In this document: in pieces, positions 25,599 through 35,022 of the stretch
Position numbering within the stretch: position 1 is the first letter of the stretch
How the letters are laid out: every line of letters starts with the position of its first letter
Source of the DNA: Streptococcus oralis subsp. tigurinus
Lineage (GTDB): Bacteria > Bacillota > Bacilli > Lactobacillales > Streptococcaceae
Assembly: GCF_002356415.1 (NCBI RefSeq)
Contig: NZ_AP018338.1
Location: 1,794,501 to 1,858,500 of the forward strand
DNA length: 64,000 bases
Direction: 5' to 3'
The notes under the pieces: generated by a model
Databases searched by the model: none
What the model was told of the DNA's origin: nothing
Seen by the model: only the letters and a program-made list of their open reading frames with translations
Program-made: the position numbers and the translations under genes

Positions 25599-26315
25599 AT
25601 GGCTATTCCAAAATACCAATATATTAAAGATGAATTAAAAAACAAAATCATCTCTGGTCAATTTGCAAGTGGAGATAAATTTTATACAGAAGCAGAATTG
25701 ATCGCGATGTATGATGTTAGTTCAATCACTGTTGTGCGTGCTTTGAATGACCTTGCAAAAGACGGCTATATTGTCCGCCAACAAGGGAAAGGGACTTTCG
25801 TTTCACGTGCCCGCAAGCACAAACTCGTTGAATTTTCAGATGTCGAAATCTTTGAAACAAAAGATGATAAAGTCACTGTCCTTTCTATCGAGCGCGGAAA
25901 CAAGCTTGAATACCTAGAGAAGCTTGGATTACGTGGAGATCAGTTCTACTACAAAATTGAACGTACCCGTCAAACAAATGGCGTAACTTACATCTACCAC
26001 ACATCTTATATTCCTGAACAATACATCAATGCCAACTATCCAAATCTTGACTATTATAGTTCTATCTATAAACGTTTCAAATTGGATTACCGCATTCACA
26101 TGAACGATGAACATTTTGAGGAAATCAATGAAATCGCATTTCCAACACCAGAGCATGTTGCTTCTGTACTTGGAATCGATACGCAATTTCCAACTGTCTT
26201 CCAAACGAAGACTACTAAACTTGAGGCTACTGGCCAAGTCCTCGCCTATAGTGAAACGTATAAGCGAGCAGACTACTACAAAATTAAATTCCTCTCATGT
26301 AATCGAGGTCATTAA
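25599..26315 (+). CDS. GntR/HutC-family regulator of the bgaC operon
   Basis: A 238-residue regulator: N-terminal winged helix (about 1-70, with AELIAMYDVSSITVVRALNDL) and C-terminal UTRA effector domain (about 90-235). It is divergent from bgaC and probably senses a phosphorylated sugar of that pathway. The start at 25599 follows GAGGTGA by six bases; the reading frame is open further up to 25446, but that part has no homology-like sequence and contains the promoter. Confidence 0.88.
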   Translation: MAIPKYQYIKDELKNKIISGQFASGDKFYTEAELIAMYDVSSITVVRALNDLAKDGYIVRQQGKGTFVSRARKHKLVEFSDVEIFETKDDKVTVLSIERGNKLEYLEKLGLRGDQFYYKIERTRQTNGVTYIYHTSYIPEQYINANYPNLDYYSSIYKRFKLDYRIHMNDEHFEEINEIAFPTPEHVASVLGIDTQFPTVFQTKTTKLEATGQVLAYSETYKRADYYKIKFLSCNRGH

Positions 26316-26321
26316 GAGAAA

Positions 26322-26348
26322 GCTTGAGCCCAGCTCAGGCTTTTTCTA
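26322..26348 (+). terminator. Terminator of the GntR gene
   Basis: AAGCtTGAGC and GCTCAgGCTT form a stem with a T-rich 3' side, directly after the gntR stop. Confidence 0.7.
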
Positions 26349-26489
26349 TATTCATTATAGCACGAGAAAGAAGTTGTGAGAACGCTATGGAGGACTCTTA
26401 TTTAATTAGTAGCATTTTTACTAAAAACAAGTTAAATACTTACTTCATTTTTCCTTCTATTTTGTCTTTTATTGGCAATTTTCTTCTAA

Positions 26490-28112
26490 ATCTTATGTTT
26501 TCCTCCATTCATCAAATCTCACGGTCTCAAGCCAATGGCATTCAACGATGGTTTCTACTACGAGGACAAGGATGATGTTGAGTTTGACAAGGATGTCATC
26601 ATCTCTTACTGGTCTAAAGGATGGTGGGGCTACAACCTTGCATCTCCTCAGTATCTAGCAAGCAAAGGCTACAAACTTCTTAATACCAACGGAGATTGGT
26701 ACTACATTCTCGGTCAAAAACCAGAAGATGGTGGTAGCTTCCTTAAGAAAGCTATTGAAAATACCGAAAAAACTCTATTTAACCAGCTAGCTTCAACTAA
26801 ATATCCTGAAGTTGACCTACCTACTATTGGTAGCATGCTTGCTATCTGGGCAGACAAACCAAGTGCTGAGTACAAGGAAGAAGAAATCTTTGAACTCATG
26901 ACTGCCTTCGCAGACCACAACAAAGACTACTTCCGTGCTGACTACAATGCTCTCCGTGAGGAACTTGCTCAAATCCCTGCAAACTTGGATGGATACAGCA
27001 AGGAAAGCTTGGATGCCCTAAATGCAGCTAAAGAAGCTCTCAACTACAACCTCAACCGTAACAAACAAGCCGAGTTAGACGCTCTCGTAGCCAAACTCAA
27101 GGCAGCCCGCCTAGGCCTTAAACCAGCAGCAACCCACTCAGGAAGCCTCGATGAAAACGAATTAGCTGCCAATGTCGAAACCAAACCGGAACTCATCACA
27201 AGAGCAGAAAAGATTCCATTTGAAGTTATCAAGAAGGAAAATCCAAATCTCCCAGCTGGTCAGGAAAAAATCATCACACCAGGTGTAGAGGGCGAACGCA
27301 CTCATTACATCTCTGTCCTTACTGAAAATGGGAAACAAACAGAAACGGTTCTAGATAGCCAAGTAACCAAGGAACCTGTGACCCAAGTGGTTGAAATCGG
27401 CGCCCCTATTACGCACAAAGGGGATGAACATGGTCTTGCTCCAGCCGCAGAGACAAAACCAAGACTGGACATCCAAGAGGAAGAGATTCCTTTCACTACC
27501 GTGACACGTGAAAATCCACTCTTGCTCAAGGGGAAGACTCAAGTCCTTACCAAAGGTGTTAACGGTCGTCGCAGTCATTACTACTCTGTAAGCACTACTG
27601 CTGATGGCAAAGAAGTGAAGACTCTTGTTGATAGCCTTGTAACGCAAGAAGCAGTGACACAAGTCATTGAAGTCGGAACCCTTGTTACCCATGTAGGGGA
27701 TGAACACGGTCTTGCCCCAGCTGCAGAAGCAAAACCTAGACTAGACATCCAAGAAGAAGAGATTCCTTTCACTACCGTGACACGTGAAAATCCGCAATTG
27801 CCAAAAGGACAAAGTCAAGTCGTCGTTTCCGGAGTAAATGGTCGCCGTACCGTCTTCTACTCTGTTAGCACTACTGCTGACGGCAAGGAAGAAAGAACCC
27901 TTGTCAATAGTGCGGTATCGCAGGAAGCGGTCGCTCAGGTTGTCGAAGTCGGAACTGCCGTTGAGAAAGCTGAGCAAGCTGAAGCAACTACTAGCAAAGC
28001 AGATGAAAAACAACTCCCTGCAACAGGAAGTCAAGACTCTGCAGGCTTGGTCGCAGCAGGACTCATGGCCACACTAGCAGCCTACGGACTCCCTAAGAGA
28101 AAAGAAGATTAA
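26490..28112 (+). pseudogene. strH: strH 3' fragment: end of GH20 domain, three G5 domains, LPXTG anchor
   Basis: The frame opens in the middle of a GH20 beta-N-acetylglucosaminidase domain (KSHGLKPMAFNDGFYY). It continues through a helical linker, three G5 domains (repeated ENP...GVNGRRS...VSTTADGKE units) and an LPATG sorting signal with hydrophobic helix and basic tail. Full-length pneumococcal StrH has a signal peptide and two GH20 domains; here the first and most of the second are gone. No ribosome binding site precedes the first ATG (26535). The G5/anchor part is well preserved, which suggests a recent deletion. Confidence 0.85.
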
Positions 28113-28131
28113 ACCCCTTCGACAAGAATAC

Positions 28132-28159
28132 AAAAAAGCGAGATTGAATCTCGCTTTTT
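28132..28159. terminator. Bidirectional terminator between strH and purB
   Basis: AAAAAAGCGAGATT pairs with AATCTCGCTTTTT; U-runs lie on both strands between two converging genes. Confidence 0.8.
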
Positions 28160-28169
28160 ATTGTTAGGA

Positions 28170-29468
28170 TTAATCACCAAGTCCGATACGTTCAAAGATA
28201 TCATCCACACGTTTAGTGTAGTATGCAGGATTGAAGATTTCATCGATTTCATCTTGAGTGAGGCGTGATGTCACTTCTGGATCTGCTTCGAGAAGCGGTT
28301 TGAAATCTACTTGGTTATCCCAGGAGTAGGCTGTTTTCGGTTGCACCAAATCATAAGCTTGCTCACGTGTCATACCTTTCTCAATCAAGGTTAACATGGC
28401 ACGTTGGCTAAAGATAAGACCAAACGTAGAGTTCATGTTACGGATCATGTTTTCTGGGAAGACCGTCAAGTTCTTGACGATATTTCCAAAACGGTTGAGC
28501 ATGTAGTCGATCAAAATAGTCGTATCCGGTGTGATGATACGCTCAGCAGATGAGTGGGAAATGTCACGTTCGTGCCAGAGAGCGACGTTCTCATAGGCTG
28601 TCACCATGTGACCACGGATGACACGCGCCAAACCTGTCATATTTTCAGAACCGATAGGGTTGCGTTTGTGAGGCATTGCTGAAGAACCTTTTTGACCTTT
28701 AGCAAAGAACTCTTCCACTTCGCGCTGCTCAGATTTTTGCAAACCACGAATCTCAGTCGCCATACGCTCGATTGAAGTCGCAATGCTGGCAAGAACTGCA
28801 AAGTACTCAGCGTGAAGGTCACGAGGAAGGACCTGTGTTGAGATTTCTTGAGCACGGATACCCAGCTTGTCGCAGACGTATTGCTCTACAAATGGTGGGA
28901 TGTTGGCAAAGTTCCCAACCGCACCAGAAATCTTACCAGCTTCCACACCAGCAGCTGCATGCTCGAAACGCTCGATGTTGCGCTTCATTTCGCTGTACCA
29001 AGTCGCCAATTTAAGACCAAAGGTTGTCGGCTCAGCGTGCACACCGTGGGTACGACCCATCATGATGGTGAACTTGTGTTCCTTAGCCTTATCAGCGATG
29101 ATATTGGTGAAGTTTTCAAGGTCACGACGGATGATATCGTTTGCCTGCTTGTAAAGATACCCGTAGGCCGTGTCCACCACGTCGGTAGAAGTCAAACCAT
29201 AGTGGACCCACTTACGCTCTTCGCCAAGCGTTTCAGAAACCGCACGCGTGAAAGCCACCACATCGTGACGAGTCTCTTGCTCAATCTCCAAAATACGGTC
29301 GATGTCAAAGTCCGCTTTTTCACGAATCAAAGCTACATCTTCCTTAGGGATTTCCCCCAACTCAGCCCATGCCTCGTCAGCCAGGATTTCCACCTCAAGC
29401 CAAGCACGGTATTTATTTTCTTCACTCCAAATGTTCGCCATTTCTGGGCGAGAGTAACGGTTGATCAT
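28170..29468 (-). CDS. purB: Adenylosuccinate lyase
   Basis: A 432-residue fumarase/aspartase-superfamily lyase. It acts twice in purine synthesis, on SAICAR and on adenylosuccinate. The flexible signature loop [12 protein letters not shown] contains the catalytic Ser; TRHDVVAF and [14 protein letters not shown] hold further active-site residues. ATG 29468 follows AGGAAAGGA; the longer frame from 29501 adds a basic stretch not typical of PurB. It is cut off from purK by an AT-rich cassette. Confidence 0.93.
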   Translation of the reverse strand: MINRYSRPEMANIWSEENKYRAWLEVEILADEAWAELGEIPKEDVALIREKADFDIDRILEIEQETRHDVVAFTRAVSETLGEERKWVHYGLTSTDVVDTAYGYLYKQANDIIRRDLENFTNIIADKAKEHKFTIMMGRTHGVHAEPTTFGLKLATWYSEMKRNIERFEHAAAGVEAGKISGAVGNFANIPPFVEQYVCDKLGIRAQEISTQVLPRDLHAEYFAVLASIATSIERMATEIRGLQKSEQREVEEFFAKGQKGSSAMPHKRNPIGSENMTGLARVIRGHMVTAYENVALWHERDISHSSAERIITPDTTILIDYMLNRFGNIVKNLTVFPENMIRNMNSTFGLIFSQRAMLTLIEKGMTREQAYDLVQPKTAYSWDNQVDFKPLLEADPEVTSRLTQDEIDEIFNPAYYTKRVDDIFERIGLGD

Positions 29469-29528
29469 GTTATTAATTTTTCCTTTCCTCTTATTTTTCA
29501 CTTATGTGGACTGTAACAAGAAAATTAC

Positions 29529-30938
29529 TTATAAAAGTTCGATGTGATGTCGATAATCTCTTGTTAATAATTTCTTACTTATAGAATCTCCATCACCATT
29601 TAATAAATAGTCTATTGTATCTTTAACACGATCTGATGAGTATGTTTTTGTGCTTAATTCCGTAATTATATCCTTTAATATCTGAACTTGATTGGAAGTC
29701 AAAGACTGATTAAATTCTTGCCTTTGAATATATAAATAATTCAAAAATAGCTTAACTTGATCTTGATTAAGAATGTTAAAGAATTTTTGGTAATATGGAA
29801 GTCCACTCCTAGACACTCCATAAAAATTACCTAATCTACAGATTAAAACCACTGAAATTAATTTTTCTGCTACAGAGTCTGGAATATCACTGGATTGCTC
29901 AATATAAGACATGATATCTTTTATTTTTGGTCCTTCGTGATAAAAATTATCGTATGAGTAATGTATATTTTCAAGTTCATCTATCATTGAACTCAAAGCA
30001 ATACTCCTCGTACTATTTGATTTATATCTATTACCATCACAAATATCGAAAAATTCCTTTGCTTTCGACTCTTTATCTTTTTCAAGATTTAAAGAATATG
30101 AATCAATATCTAACCCCAGTTCGTATTTCATTCTATCGTCCGAATTTTTCCAAACAATCGGAGCAATCATTCTAATATTATTTGTTAAAGCATCAGATTG
30201 AGAACTTACATATTTTTTAAAGAGAATCTTTAATAAATTATTAGTTAAAGTTACTGAAATATCTTTTATTTTATTATCCAGTTGTGATAAATAAGCATCA
30301 TCTATATTCAAGCCTTCTTGGCCAATTCCATTAATAATCTTCTTTACTTCTAATGAATTCGGACTAGTCTCATCTAAAAACACATTTTTAATGCAATCCT
30401 CAACCCAACCTACCAATATTAGGGGGCCAATCACTTCTCTTGTAGGATGTGAACCGCCAATATTATTTCTCATATCTAAAATATGAAGTAATTTTTTCTT
30501 CGTAATTTCAGATATTATTTCTAATTTACTACAAGCTTGAACTAGCTCTATGTCTTTTAGTAGGACAAAATCTTCTCTTCCAGAAAAAAAGGTTCGTTTA
30601 TTACCGGAGACAGCACTATCAAAAAACAAATCTAGACCATATGACTCTGCTTTATTCCTAAGTGTTTCTACAACCTCATTCCATAAATCATTTAAGGCTG
30701 AATCAAAACGACCAATAGCAACGCTCGAAATAAATTTTGACATATATAAAGCATTTTTCCTATGACTTTCTGGAATAGAATTTAAAAGATCAGGTAAGTT
30801 AGCAGATACTCTATTTTTATCAGCAGTTGATGCGATAACATCTTCATAAGGAAGACCAAATTGTTTTAAATAATTCTCAAATGGAGAAGATTCAACTATT
30901 TGCAACGAATCCACTGGTTGTTCAATAATATCAGTCAT
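29529..30938 (-). CDS. Unknown accessory protein with a possible HEPN (Abi-like) motif
   Basis: A 469-residue soluble protein encoded in DNA clearly more AT-rich than the pur genes around it. No family recognised with certainty. The segment LDMRNNIGGSHP (about residues 154-165) has the R-N-x5-H pattern of HEPN ribonucleases and of Abi_C proteins, in a helical context (RN...H followed by a helix with W). The ATG at 30938 follows AAAGGAG; an earlier start at 30989 falls before the promoter-like sequence. Position between purB and purK, composition and motif suggest a horizontally acquired defence gene. The HEPN reading is inference. Confidence 0.5.
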   Translation of the reverse strand: MTDIIEQPVDSLQIVESSPFENYLKQFGLPYEDVIASTADKNRVSANLPDLLNSIPESHRKNALYMSKFISSVAIGRFDSALNDLWNEVVETLRNKAESYGLDLFFDSAVSGNKRTFFSGREDFVLLKDIELVQACSKLEIISEITKKKLLHILDMRNNIGGSHPTREVIGPLILVGWVEDCIKNVFLDETSPNSLEVKKIINGIGQEGLNIDDAYLSQLDNKIKDISVTLTNNLLKILFKKYVSSQSDALTNNIRMIAPIVWKNSDDRMKYELGLDIDSYSLNLEKDKESKAKEFFDICDGNRYKSNSTRSIALSSMIDELENIHYSYDNFYHEGPKIKDIMSYIEQSSDIPDSVAEKLISVVLICRLGNFYGVSRSGLPYYQKFFNILNQDQVKLFLNYLYIQRQEFNQSLTSNQVQILKDIITELSTKTYSSDRVKDTIDYLLNGDGDSISKKLLTRDYRHHIELL

Positions 30939-31299
30939 AACAATACTCCTTTTTGTAGCTCTAAAACTTATCAGTAGTACTATACTCAATAATAAAATAA
31001 TTTAATCAACTTTGGCATAATATTAAGATTATAGCTTCTGGATAATTTCTGAGTCTACTACCTTTCTATATTTTTCGTAAAAATGGTTAACAATTATTTG
31101 GAGATACTTTTAGTAAATATTATACCCCTGAAATAAAATTTTTTATTATATCTTGCTATTTATTTAAAAACCAACTATTTTTCATCAATATAAAAAATAC
31201 TTTTCAAAACAATAATTACAAATCGTATATCATTAAGTAAAAGCTTGAACAGTTAGTCATACACAAATAATACTAAAATTATCACAAACATTAACTGTT
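30939..31299. other. AT-rich intergenic region, cassette boundary
   Basis: About 360 very AT-rich bases between the accessory gene and purK. A TATAGT -10 (30984-30979) with TTGATT 19 bases upstream may drive the accessory gene. GAACAGTTA (31248-31256) and TAACTGTTC (31292-31300) form an inverted repeat with a 35-base loop starting at the purK stop codon, possibly its terminator. No gene recognised. Confidence 0.45.
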
Positions 31300-32391
31300 C
31301 TAAAAATCAATCCCTTTACCAAATTCTTCAACCTTATCCGGCACATCACTAAACAAAGTCACATGCCCCATCTTGCGGTTGTGCTTCGCTTCTATTTTAC
31401 CATACATGTGGAGGTGGACGCTTGGATTTTCTGTGACATATTTTTCAGCGACCTCGACGTGTTGGCCGAGAACATTAAGCATGACAGCAGGCGCATGCAG
31501 TTTAATGACTGGCAACGGTGCTCCGAGAACACCTAAGATATGGGTGTCAAACTGCGAGAAGTCACAGGCTTCGATAGAGTAGTGTCCTGAGTTGTGTGGA
31601 CGTGGCGCAATTTCATTGACAATGATGTCATCAGCCATCGCAAACATTTCCACACAGAGCGTTCCAGACAAGTTGAGTTGCTCAGCGATTCTCACGGCCA
31701 TGGCTTTAGCCTTGTCTGCTAGACTTTCTGAAATGCGAGCAGGCACGATGGTCTTAGACAGGATATTGTTGCGGTGGATATTTTCCTGAACAGGGAAAAC
31801 CGTCACATCCTTGCCATTTCCTGACACTATGACGGAAATTTCAAGATCAAAGTTGACAAATTCTTCCAAAACACAGTCTGCTGAATCCGCTAGTGCATAA
31901 GCTTCTTCCAAGTCTGCTTCCGAGCGAATAACCTTTTGCCCATGCCCGTCGTAGCCACCAGTCGCAGTCTTTAGGACATAATTTTTAGAAAGGTCAATAT
32001 CTGCCAAATCTTGACTAGAAGTCACGACCTTGTAAGGGGCAACAGTGACTTGAGCCTTGTTTGCGAGAAAGTCCTTTTCAAAGATGCGATTTTGAGAAAT
32101 GCGGAGCAGGTTCGTTCCTTGAGGGAGTTGTCCCTCCTTGATGACAGCATCCAAACCGTCAGCATCGACATTTTCAAACTCATAAGTGAGGACATCGCAA
32201 CGCTCAGCCAACTGACGGAGGGCATCCACATCATTATAAGGAGCCACGATTATCTCCGCCACGCGAGAGGCTGGGCAATCCGCCGCAGGATCCAGCGCGA
32301 TGACCTTGTGCCCCATATAAATGGCAGAAATAGCCATCATCTGACCCAGCTGACCGCCACCGATAATTCCGATTGTTTTAGATGAGCTCAT
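31300..32391 (-). CDS. purK: N5-carboxyaminoimidazole ribonucleotide synthase
   Basis: A 363-residue ATP-grasp enzyme that carboxylates AIR with bicarbonate to N5-CAIR. It has the N-terminal [10 protein letters not shown] loop, the central ATP-grasp segment ([12 protein letters not shown]) and [14 protein letters not shown] near residue 265. Overlaps purE by 14 bases and acts just before it. Confidence 0.93.
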   Translation of the reverse strand: MSSSKTIGIIGGGQLGQMMAISAIYMGHKVIALDPAADCPASRVAEIIVAPYNDVDALRQLAERCDVLTYEFENVDADGLDAVIKEGQLPQGTNLLRISQNRIFEKDFLANKAQVTVAPYKVVTSSQDLADIDLSKNYVLKTATGGYDGHGQKVIRSEADLEEAYALADSADCVLEEFVNFDLEISVIVSGNGKDVTVFPVQENIHRNNILSKTIVPARISESLADKAKAMAVRIAEQLNLSGTLCVEMFAMADDIIVNEIAPRPHNSGHYSIEACDFSQFDTHILGVLGAPLPVIKLHAPAVMLNVLGQHVEVAEKYVTENPSVHLHMYGKIEAKHNRKMGHVTLFSDVPDKVEEFGKGIDF

Positions 32392-32869
32392 TTGTAGACT
32401 CCTCTGCGATTTTTCCTTGTTCTTCTGCGAAATCTGCCAAAGCTGTCGCGATAGCCTGATCCTCTACTGACAGGAGACGGAGGGCAAAGAGTGCCGCATT
32501 GGTCGCACCCGCTTCACCAATGGCCATAGTTGCCACTGGCACACCACCTGGCATCTGTACGATAGAGTAGAGCGAGTCCACGCCACTAAGAGCACGTGAT
32601 TTGACTGGTACACCAATGACAGGCAGAGTGGTTTTTGCTGCGACCATACCTGGTAAATGGGCTGCGCCTCCAGCACCTGCAATAATGACCTTGATACCGC
32701 GACTCCGTGCTTCCTCGGCATGTCTAAACATGAGGTCTGGTGTCCGGTGGGCAGAGACAACTTTCTTTTCGTAGGCTACACCGAAGCGGTCTAGGATTTC
32801 GGCGGTTTTTTGCATGGTAGCCCAGTCGGATTTGGAGCCCATGATGATGGAAATAATTGGTTTAGTCAT
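32378..32869 (-). CDS. purE: N5-CAIR mutase, catalytic subunit
   Basis: A 163-residue class I PurE that converts N5-CAIR to [13 protein letters not shown] and SAHRTPD near the N-terminus hold the catalytic Ser and His; [14 protein letters not shown] follows. Forms an octamer in the family. The start at 32869 follows AAAGGAAAA. A structured 240-base gap precedes it. Confidence 0.93.
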   Translation of the reverse strand: MTKPIISIIMGSKSDWATMQKTAEILDRFGVAYEKKVVSAHRTPDLMFRHAEEARSRGIKVIIAGAGGAAHLPGMVAAKTTLPVIGVPVKSRALSGVDSLYSIVQMPGGVPVATMAIGEAGATNAALFALRLLSVEDQAIATALADFAEEQGKIAEESTNELI

Positions 32870-32951
32870 AATTTTCCTTTTCTTTCCTTTCTTTTTTCAA
32901 TCACCTTAAGTTGTGAGGGACGGCAGCAGCCACCAAAGGTGTCTCATGCCT

Positions 32952-33096
32952 AAATTGGAAGCCCAAGGTCTTCCAATTTCCCTGAACGATTGGCTTATAA
33001 TCCAATCGTTCTTTCACAACAGCGGTAATTGTTATTTTATTGCTCGCTGATGCTCGCAAGTTATGCAATCATTATCGTATTTGGCGACTTCGTCGC
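32952..33096 (-). ncRNA. Candidate structured RNA between purD and purE
   Basis: The 242-base purD-purE gap holds four compact stems in a row: GCGAC/GTCGC (33084-33096), TTGC/GCAA with internal GCTCG repeats (33040-33059), GAACGATTGG/CCAATCGTTC (33002-33011 with 32984-32993) and AAATTGGAAG/CTTCCAATTT (32952-32979). None has a U-tail. They could be a processed sRNA, an RNase-resistant spacer or a regulatory leader for purEK. Seen in sequence; function unknown. Confidence 0.4.
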
Positions 33097-33111
33097 GTTA
33101 TTCTTATATCT

Positions 33112-34374
33112 TTACTTAATTGCCTTGCTTCCGATATCTGTTCGGTAGAAGAGGCCTTCTGTTTTTTGTTGGGAGAGTTCTTGGTAGATGCTTTCTTGGG
33201 CTTCTTTGACGGTATCTGCTGTGGTGACGAGCATATAGACACGTCCGCCATTTGATAGCAGTGCTCTGCTATTTTCCGCAAACTTAGCTCCTGCATAGTA
33301 AGTGATGATGTCGCCCTCTGTTTTTGCTGGCAAGTTGACACCTTTTTCATAGTCTAGCGGGTAGCCATTGGATGCGACAACCACACCCAGAGTCACACCC
33401 TTGTCCGTCCACGTGATGTTTGGCTCCTTCCCATCGAGGATATCCGTAACATTTTGTGCAAAGTCAGATGTCAAACGAGGCAAGATGATTTGCGTTTCAG
33501 GATCTCCGAAGCGAGCGTTAAACTCGATAACCTTAGGTCCATCAGCTGTCAAGATAAGACCTGCGTAAAGGACACCAAGATACGGACGACCTTCTTTGAT
33601 CATCCCTTCAAGAACTGGCTTGACAATGGTGTCAACCGCCGTACCAACCACGCTCTGTGACAAGTGAGGAACTGGCGCATAGGCACCCATGCCACCAGTG
33701 TTAGGCCCCTTGTCGCCATCATAGGCACGTTTGTGATCCTGAGCTGTTGGCATGATGTAGAACTTGTCACCATTGACAAAGGCAAAAAGTGAAAATTCCT
33801 CACCTTCAAGAAACTCCTCGATAACCACACGCGCCCCCGAGTCACCGAACTTATTGTCCAAAAGCATCTCGTGAGCGGCTTCGACCGCTTGCTCAACTGT
33901 CTCGGCAACGACGACACCTTTCCCAAGAGCCAATCCATCCGCCTTGACCACAATAGGGGCCCCTTGCTTTTCGATGTATGCCTTAGCTTCCTCAAAAACT
34001 GAAAATGTGCCATAGGCTGCTGTCGGAACGCCGTATTTGACCATGATTTCCTTAGCAAAATCCTTGGACCACTCCAGCTCTGCCGCCAATCTTGTCGGAC
34101 CAAAGGCTTTGAGACCAGCTGCATTAAAATCATCGACAATCCCAGCAGCAAGAGCATCATCCGGCCCAATGAAGGTCCAAGCGATATCGTTGACCTTTGC
34201 AAATTCAATTAACTTAGAATGTTCGGAAATAGATATATTTACTAAATCAAGTCCATCTAAGGTCATCCCGTCATTCCCAGGTGCCACAAAAACTTGCTCA
34301 ACGTCTTTAGACTCCAATAACTTCTTAGCAATCGCATGTTCACGACCACCCGAACCGACAACCAACAGTTTCAT
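33112..34374 (-). CDS. purD: Phosphoribosylamine-glycine ligase
   Basis: A 420-residue ATP-grasp enzyme joining glycine to phosphoribosylamine to give GAR. Motifs: GSGGREHAIA at the N-terminus, VVKADGLALGKGV (about 146), and EFNARFGDPETQ (about 283), which binds metal and ATP. It has its own promoter upstream because a cassette now separates it from purH. Confidence 0.94.
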   Translation of the reverse strand: MKLLVVGSGGREHAIAKKLLESKDVEQVFVAPGNDGMTLDGLDLVNISISEHSKLIEFAKVNDIAWTFIGPDDALAAGIVDDFNAAGLKAFGPTRLAAELEWSKDFAKEIMVKYGVPTAAYGTFSVFEEAKAYIEKQGAPIVVKADGLALGKGVVVAETVEQAVEAAHEMLLDNKFGDSGARVVIEEFLEGEEFSLFAFVNGDKFYIMPTAQDHKRAYDGDKGPNTGGMGAYAPVPHLSQSVVGTAVDTIVKPVLEGMIKEGRPYLGVLYAGLILTADGPKVIEFNARFGDPETQIILPRLTSDFAQNVTDILDGKEPNITWTDKGVTLGVVVASNGYPLDYEKGVNLPAKTEGDIITYYAGAKFAENSRALLSNGGRVYMLVTTADTVKEAQESIYQELSQQKTEGLFYRTDIGSKAIK

Positions 34375-34406
34375 CTCTTAACCTCTTTTGCGAATTATTT
34401 ACTAAC

Positions 34407-34430
34407 ATTATACCACAAACGTTCGTTTTA
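34407..34430 (-). promoter_or_regulatory. purD promoter with PurBox-like element
   Basis: On the minus strand TGgTATAAT (TATAAT 34412-34407) is an extended -10. Upstream of it AAAACGAACGTT (34430-34419) resembles a PurR PurBox (CGAAC core with A/T-rich flanks), though one base off the usual CCGAAC. Suggests control by the PurR/PRPP system; inference. Confidence 0.5.
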
Positions 34431-34458
34431 ATCTTGTTTCACTTAGCATTTTAAGCCA

Positions 34459-34490
34459 AAAAAGGAAAGAAACTGTTTTCTTCCCTTTTG
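34459..34490 (-). terminator. Former purH terminator, now separated from purH
   Basis: AAAGGAAAGAAA and TTTTCTTCCCTTTT pair, with T6 on the minus strand, five bases after the stop codon of the duplicate purH end (34495). It was probably the original purH terminator before the cassette at 34564-37791 arrived. Confidence 0.65.
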
Positions 34491-34494
34491 CTTC

Positions 34495-34563
34495 TTAATG
34501 TCTAAAATGTCTCACTCCTGTAAAGACCATAGTCAAGCCATATTTATCAGCCGCTTCAATAGA
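34495..34563 (-). repeat. Second copy of the purH 3' end (direct repeat, outer copy)
   Basis: These 69 bases repeat 37792-37860, the last 22 codons and the stop of purH, in the same orientation. Seven bases differ, and each falls at a third codon position without changing the amino acid. So the copy is the end of another functional purH allele and not a decayed duplicate. It marks the outer edge of the XRE/AIPR cassette. Confidence 0.9.
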
Positions 34564-34632
34564 GTATGTTTATAAATTAAATTTTTAATAATAAAGACAG
34601 GTTTCGAAAATCTAAGTTCAAATAGAAATTGA
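34564..34632. other. Cassette junction
   Basis: Short AT-rich stretch between the purH-end repeat and the XRE gene. No integrase, tRNA or further repeat seen. Confidence 0.5.
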
Positions 34633-34908
34633 TTAAAGTAAGTCCAATATTTCTTTAACAAATTCAAGCTCATCAATCTCTAAAGCAATAGATAGGTTAC
34701 GAATATTTTCTAACGATGGAATATTTTTACCGTTTTCGTAGTTACATAGCGTTTTTTCACTAATCCAATCATCACAATCAAAAAATTTTTGGCTACGATC
34801 ATCTATAAATCCCTGTCTAGATTTTGGTAAATCCGTTAAGCTCGCTCTATGTTTTCTTATTAAATTTCCTATTTCTCTGTGTTGGGTTTCATTTTTTCTC
34901 AAAGTCAT
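34633..34908 (-). CDS. XRE-family transcriptional regulator
   Basis: A 91-residue helix-turn-helix protein. The HTH_3-like part (EIGNLIRKHR ... ISEKTLCNYENGKNIPSLENIRNLSIALEI) fills the protein; the recognition helix is around residues 48-60. Divergent from the AIPR-like gene, with the palindrome GAACCTAGGTTC between them. No ribosome binding site precedes the ATG, and TATAAT ends seven bases before it, so the mRNA should be leaderless. Likely represses itself and perhaps its partner. Confidence 0.75.
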   Translation of the reverse strand: MTLRKNETQHREIGNLIRKHRASLTDLPKSRQGFIDDRSQKFFDCDDWISEKTLCNYENGKNIPSLENIRNLSIALEIDELEFVKEILDLL

Positions 34909-34914
34909 ATTTTT

Positions 34915-34968
34915 ATTATACCAAAAAGAACCTAGGTTCCTTTATTTATTTTTAAAAAAAGATATAAT
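34915..34968. promoter_or_regulatory. Divergent promoters around a perfect palindrome
   Basis: GAACCTAGGTTC (34928-34939), with partly symmetric AAA/TTT flanks, lies just upstream of the minus-strand TATAAT (34920-34915) for the XRE gene. TATAAT at 34963-34968 serves the plus-strand gene, which has a proper AGGAGG leader. The palindrome is the obvious XRE operator. Confidence 0.7.
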
Positions 34969-35022
34969 GCTAGTATAGCAATTGAAAAATCAACTTGCTG
35001 AATAAATTTTAGGAGGCTTACT

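Noticed and set aside
28848..29516. 222-codon plus-strand open frame opposite purB
   Set aside because: Shadow of the purB coding strand; composition follows purB codon structure and purB is certain.
33600..34208. 202-codon frame overlapping purD in another frame
   Set aside because: Same-strand frame-shifted shadow of purD with no independent start signal.
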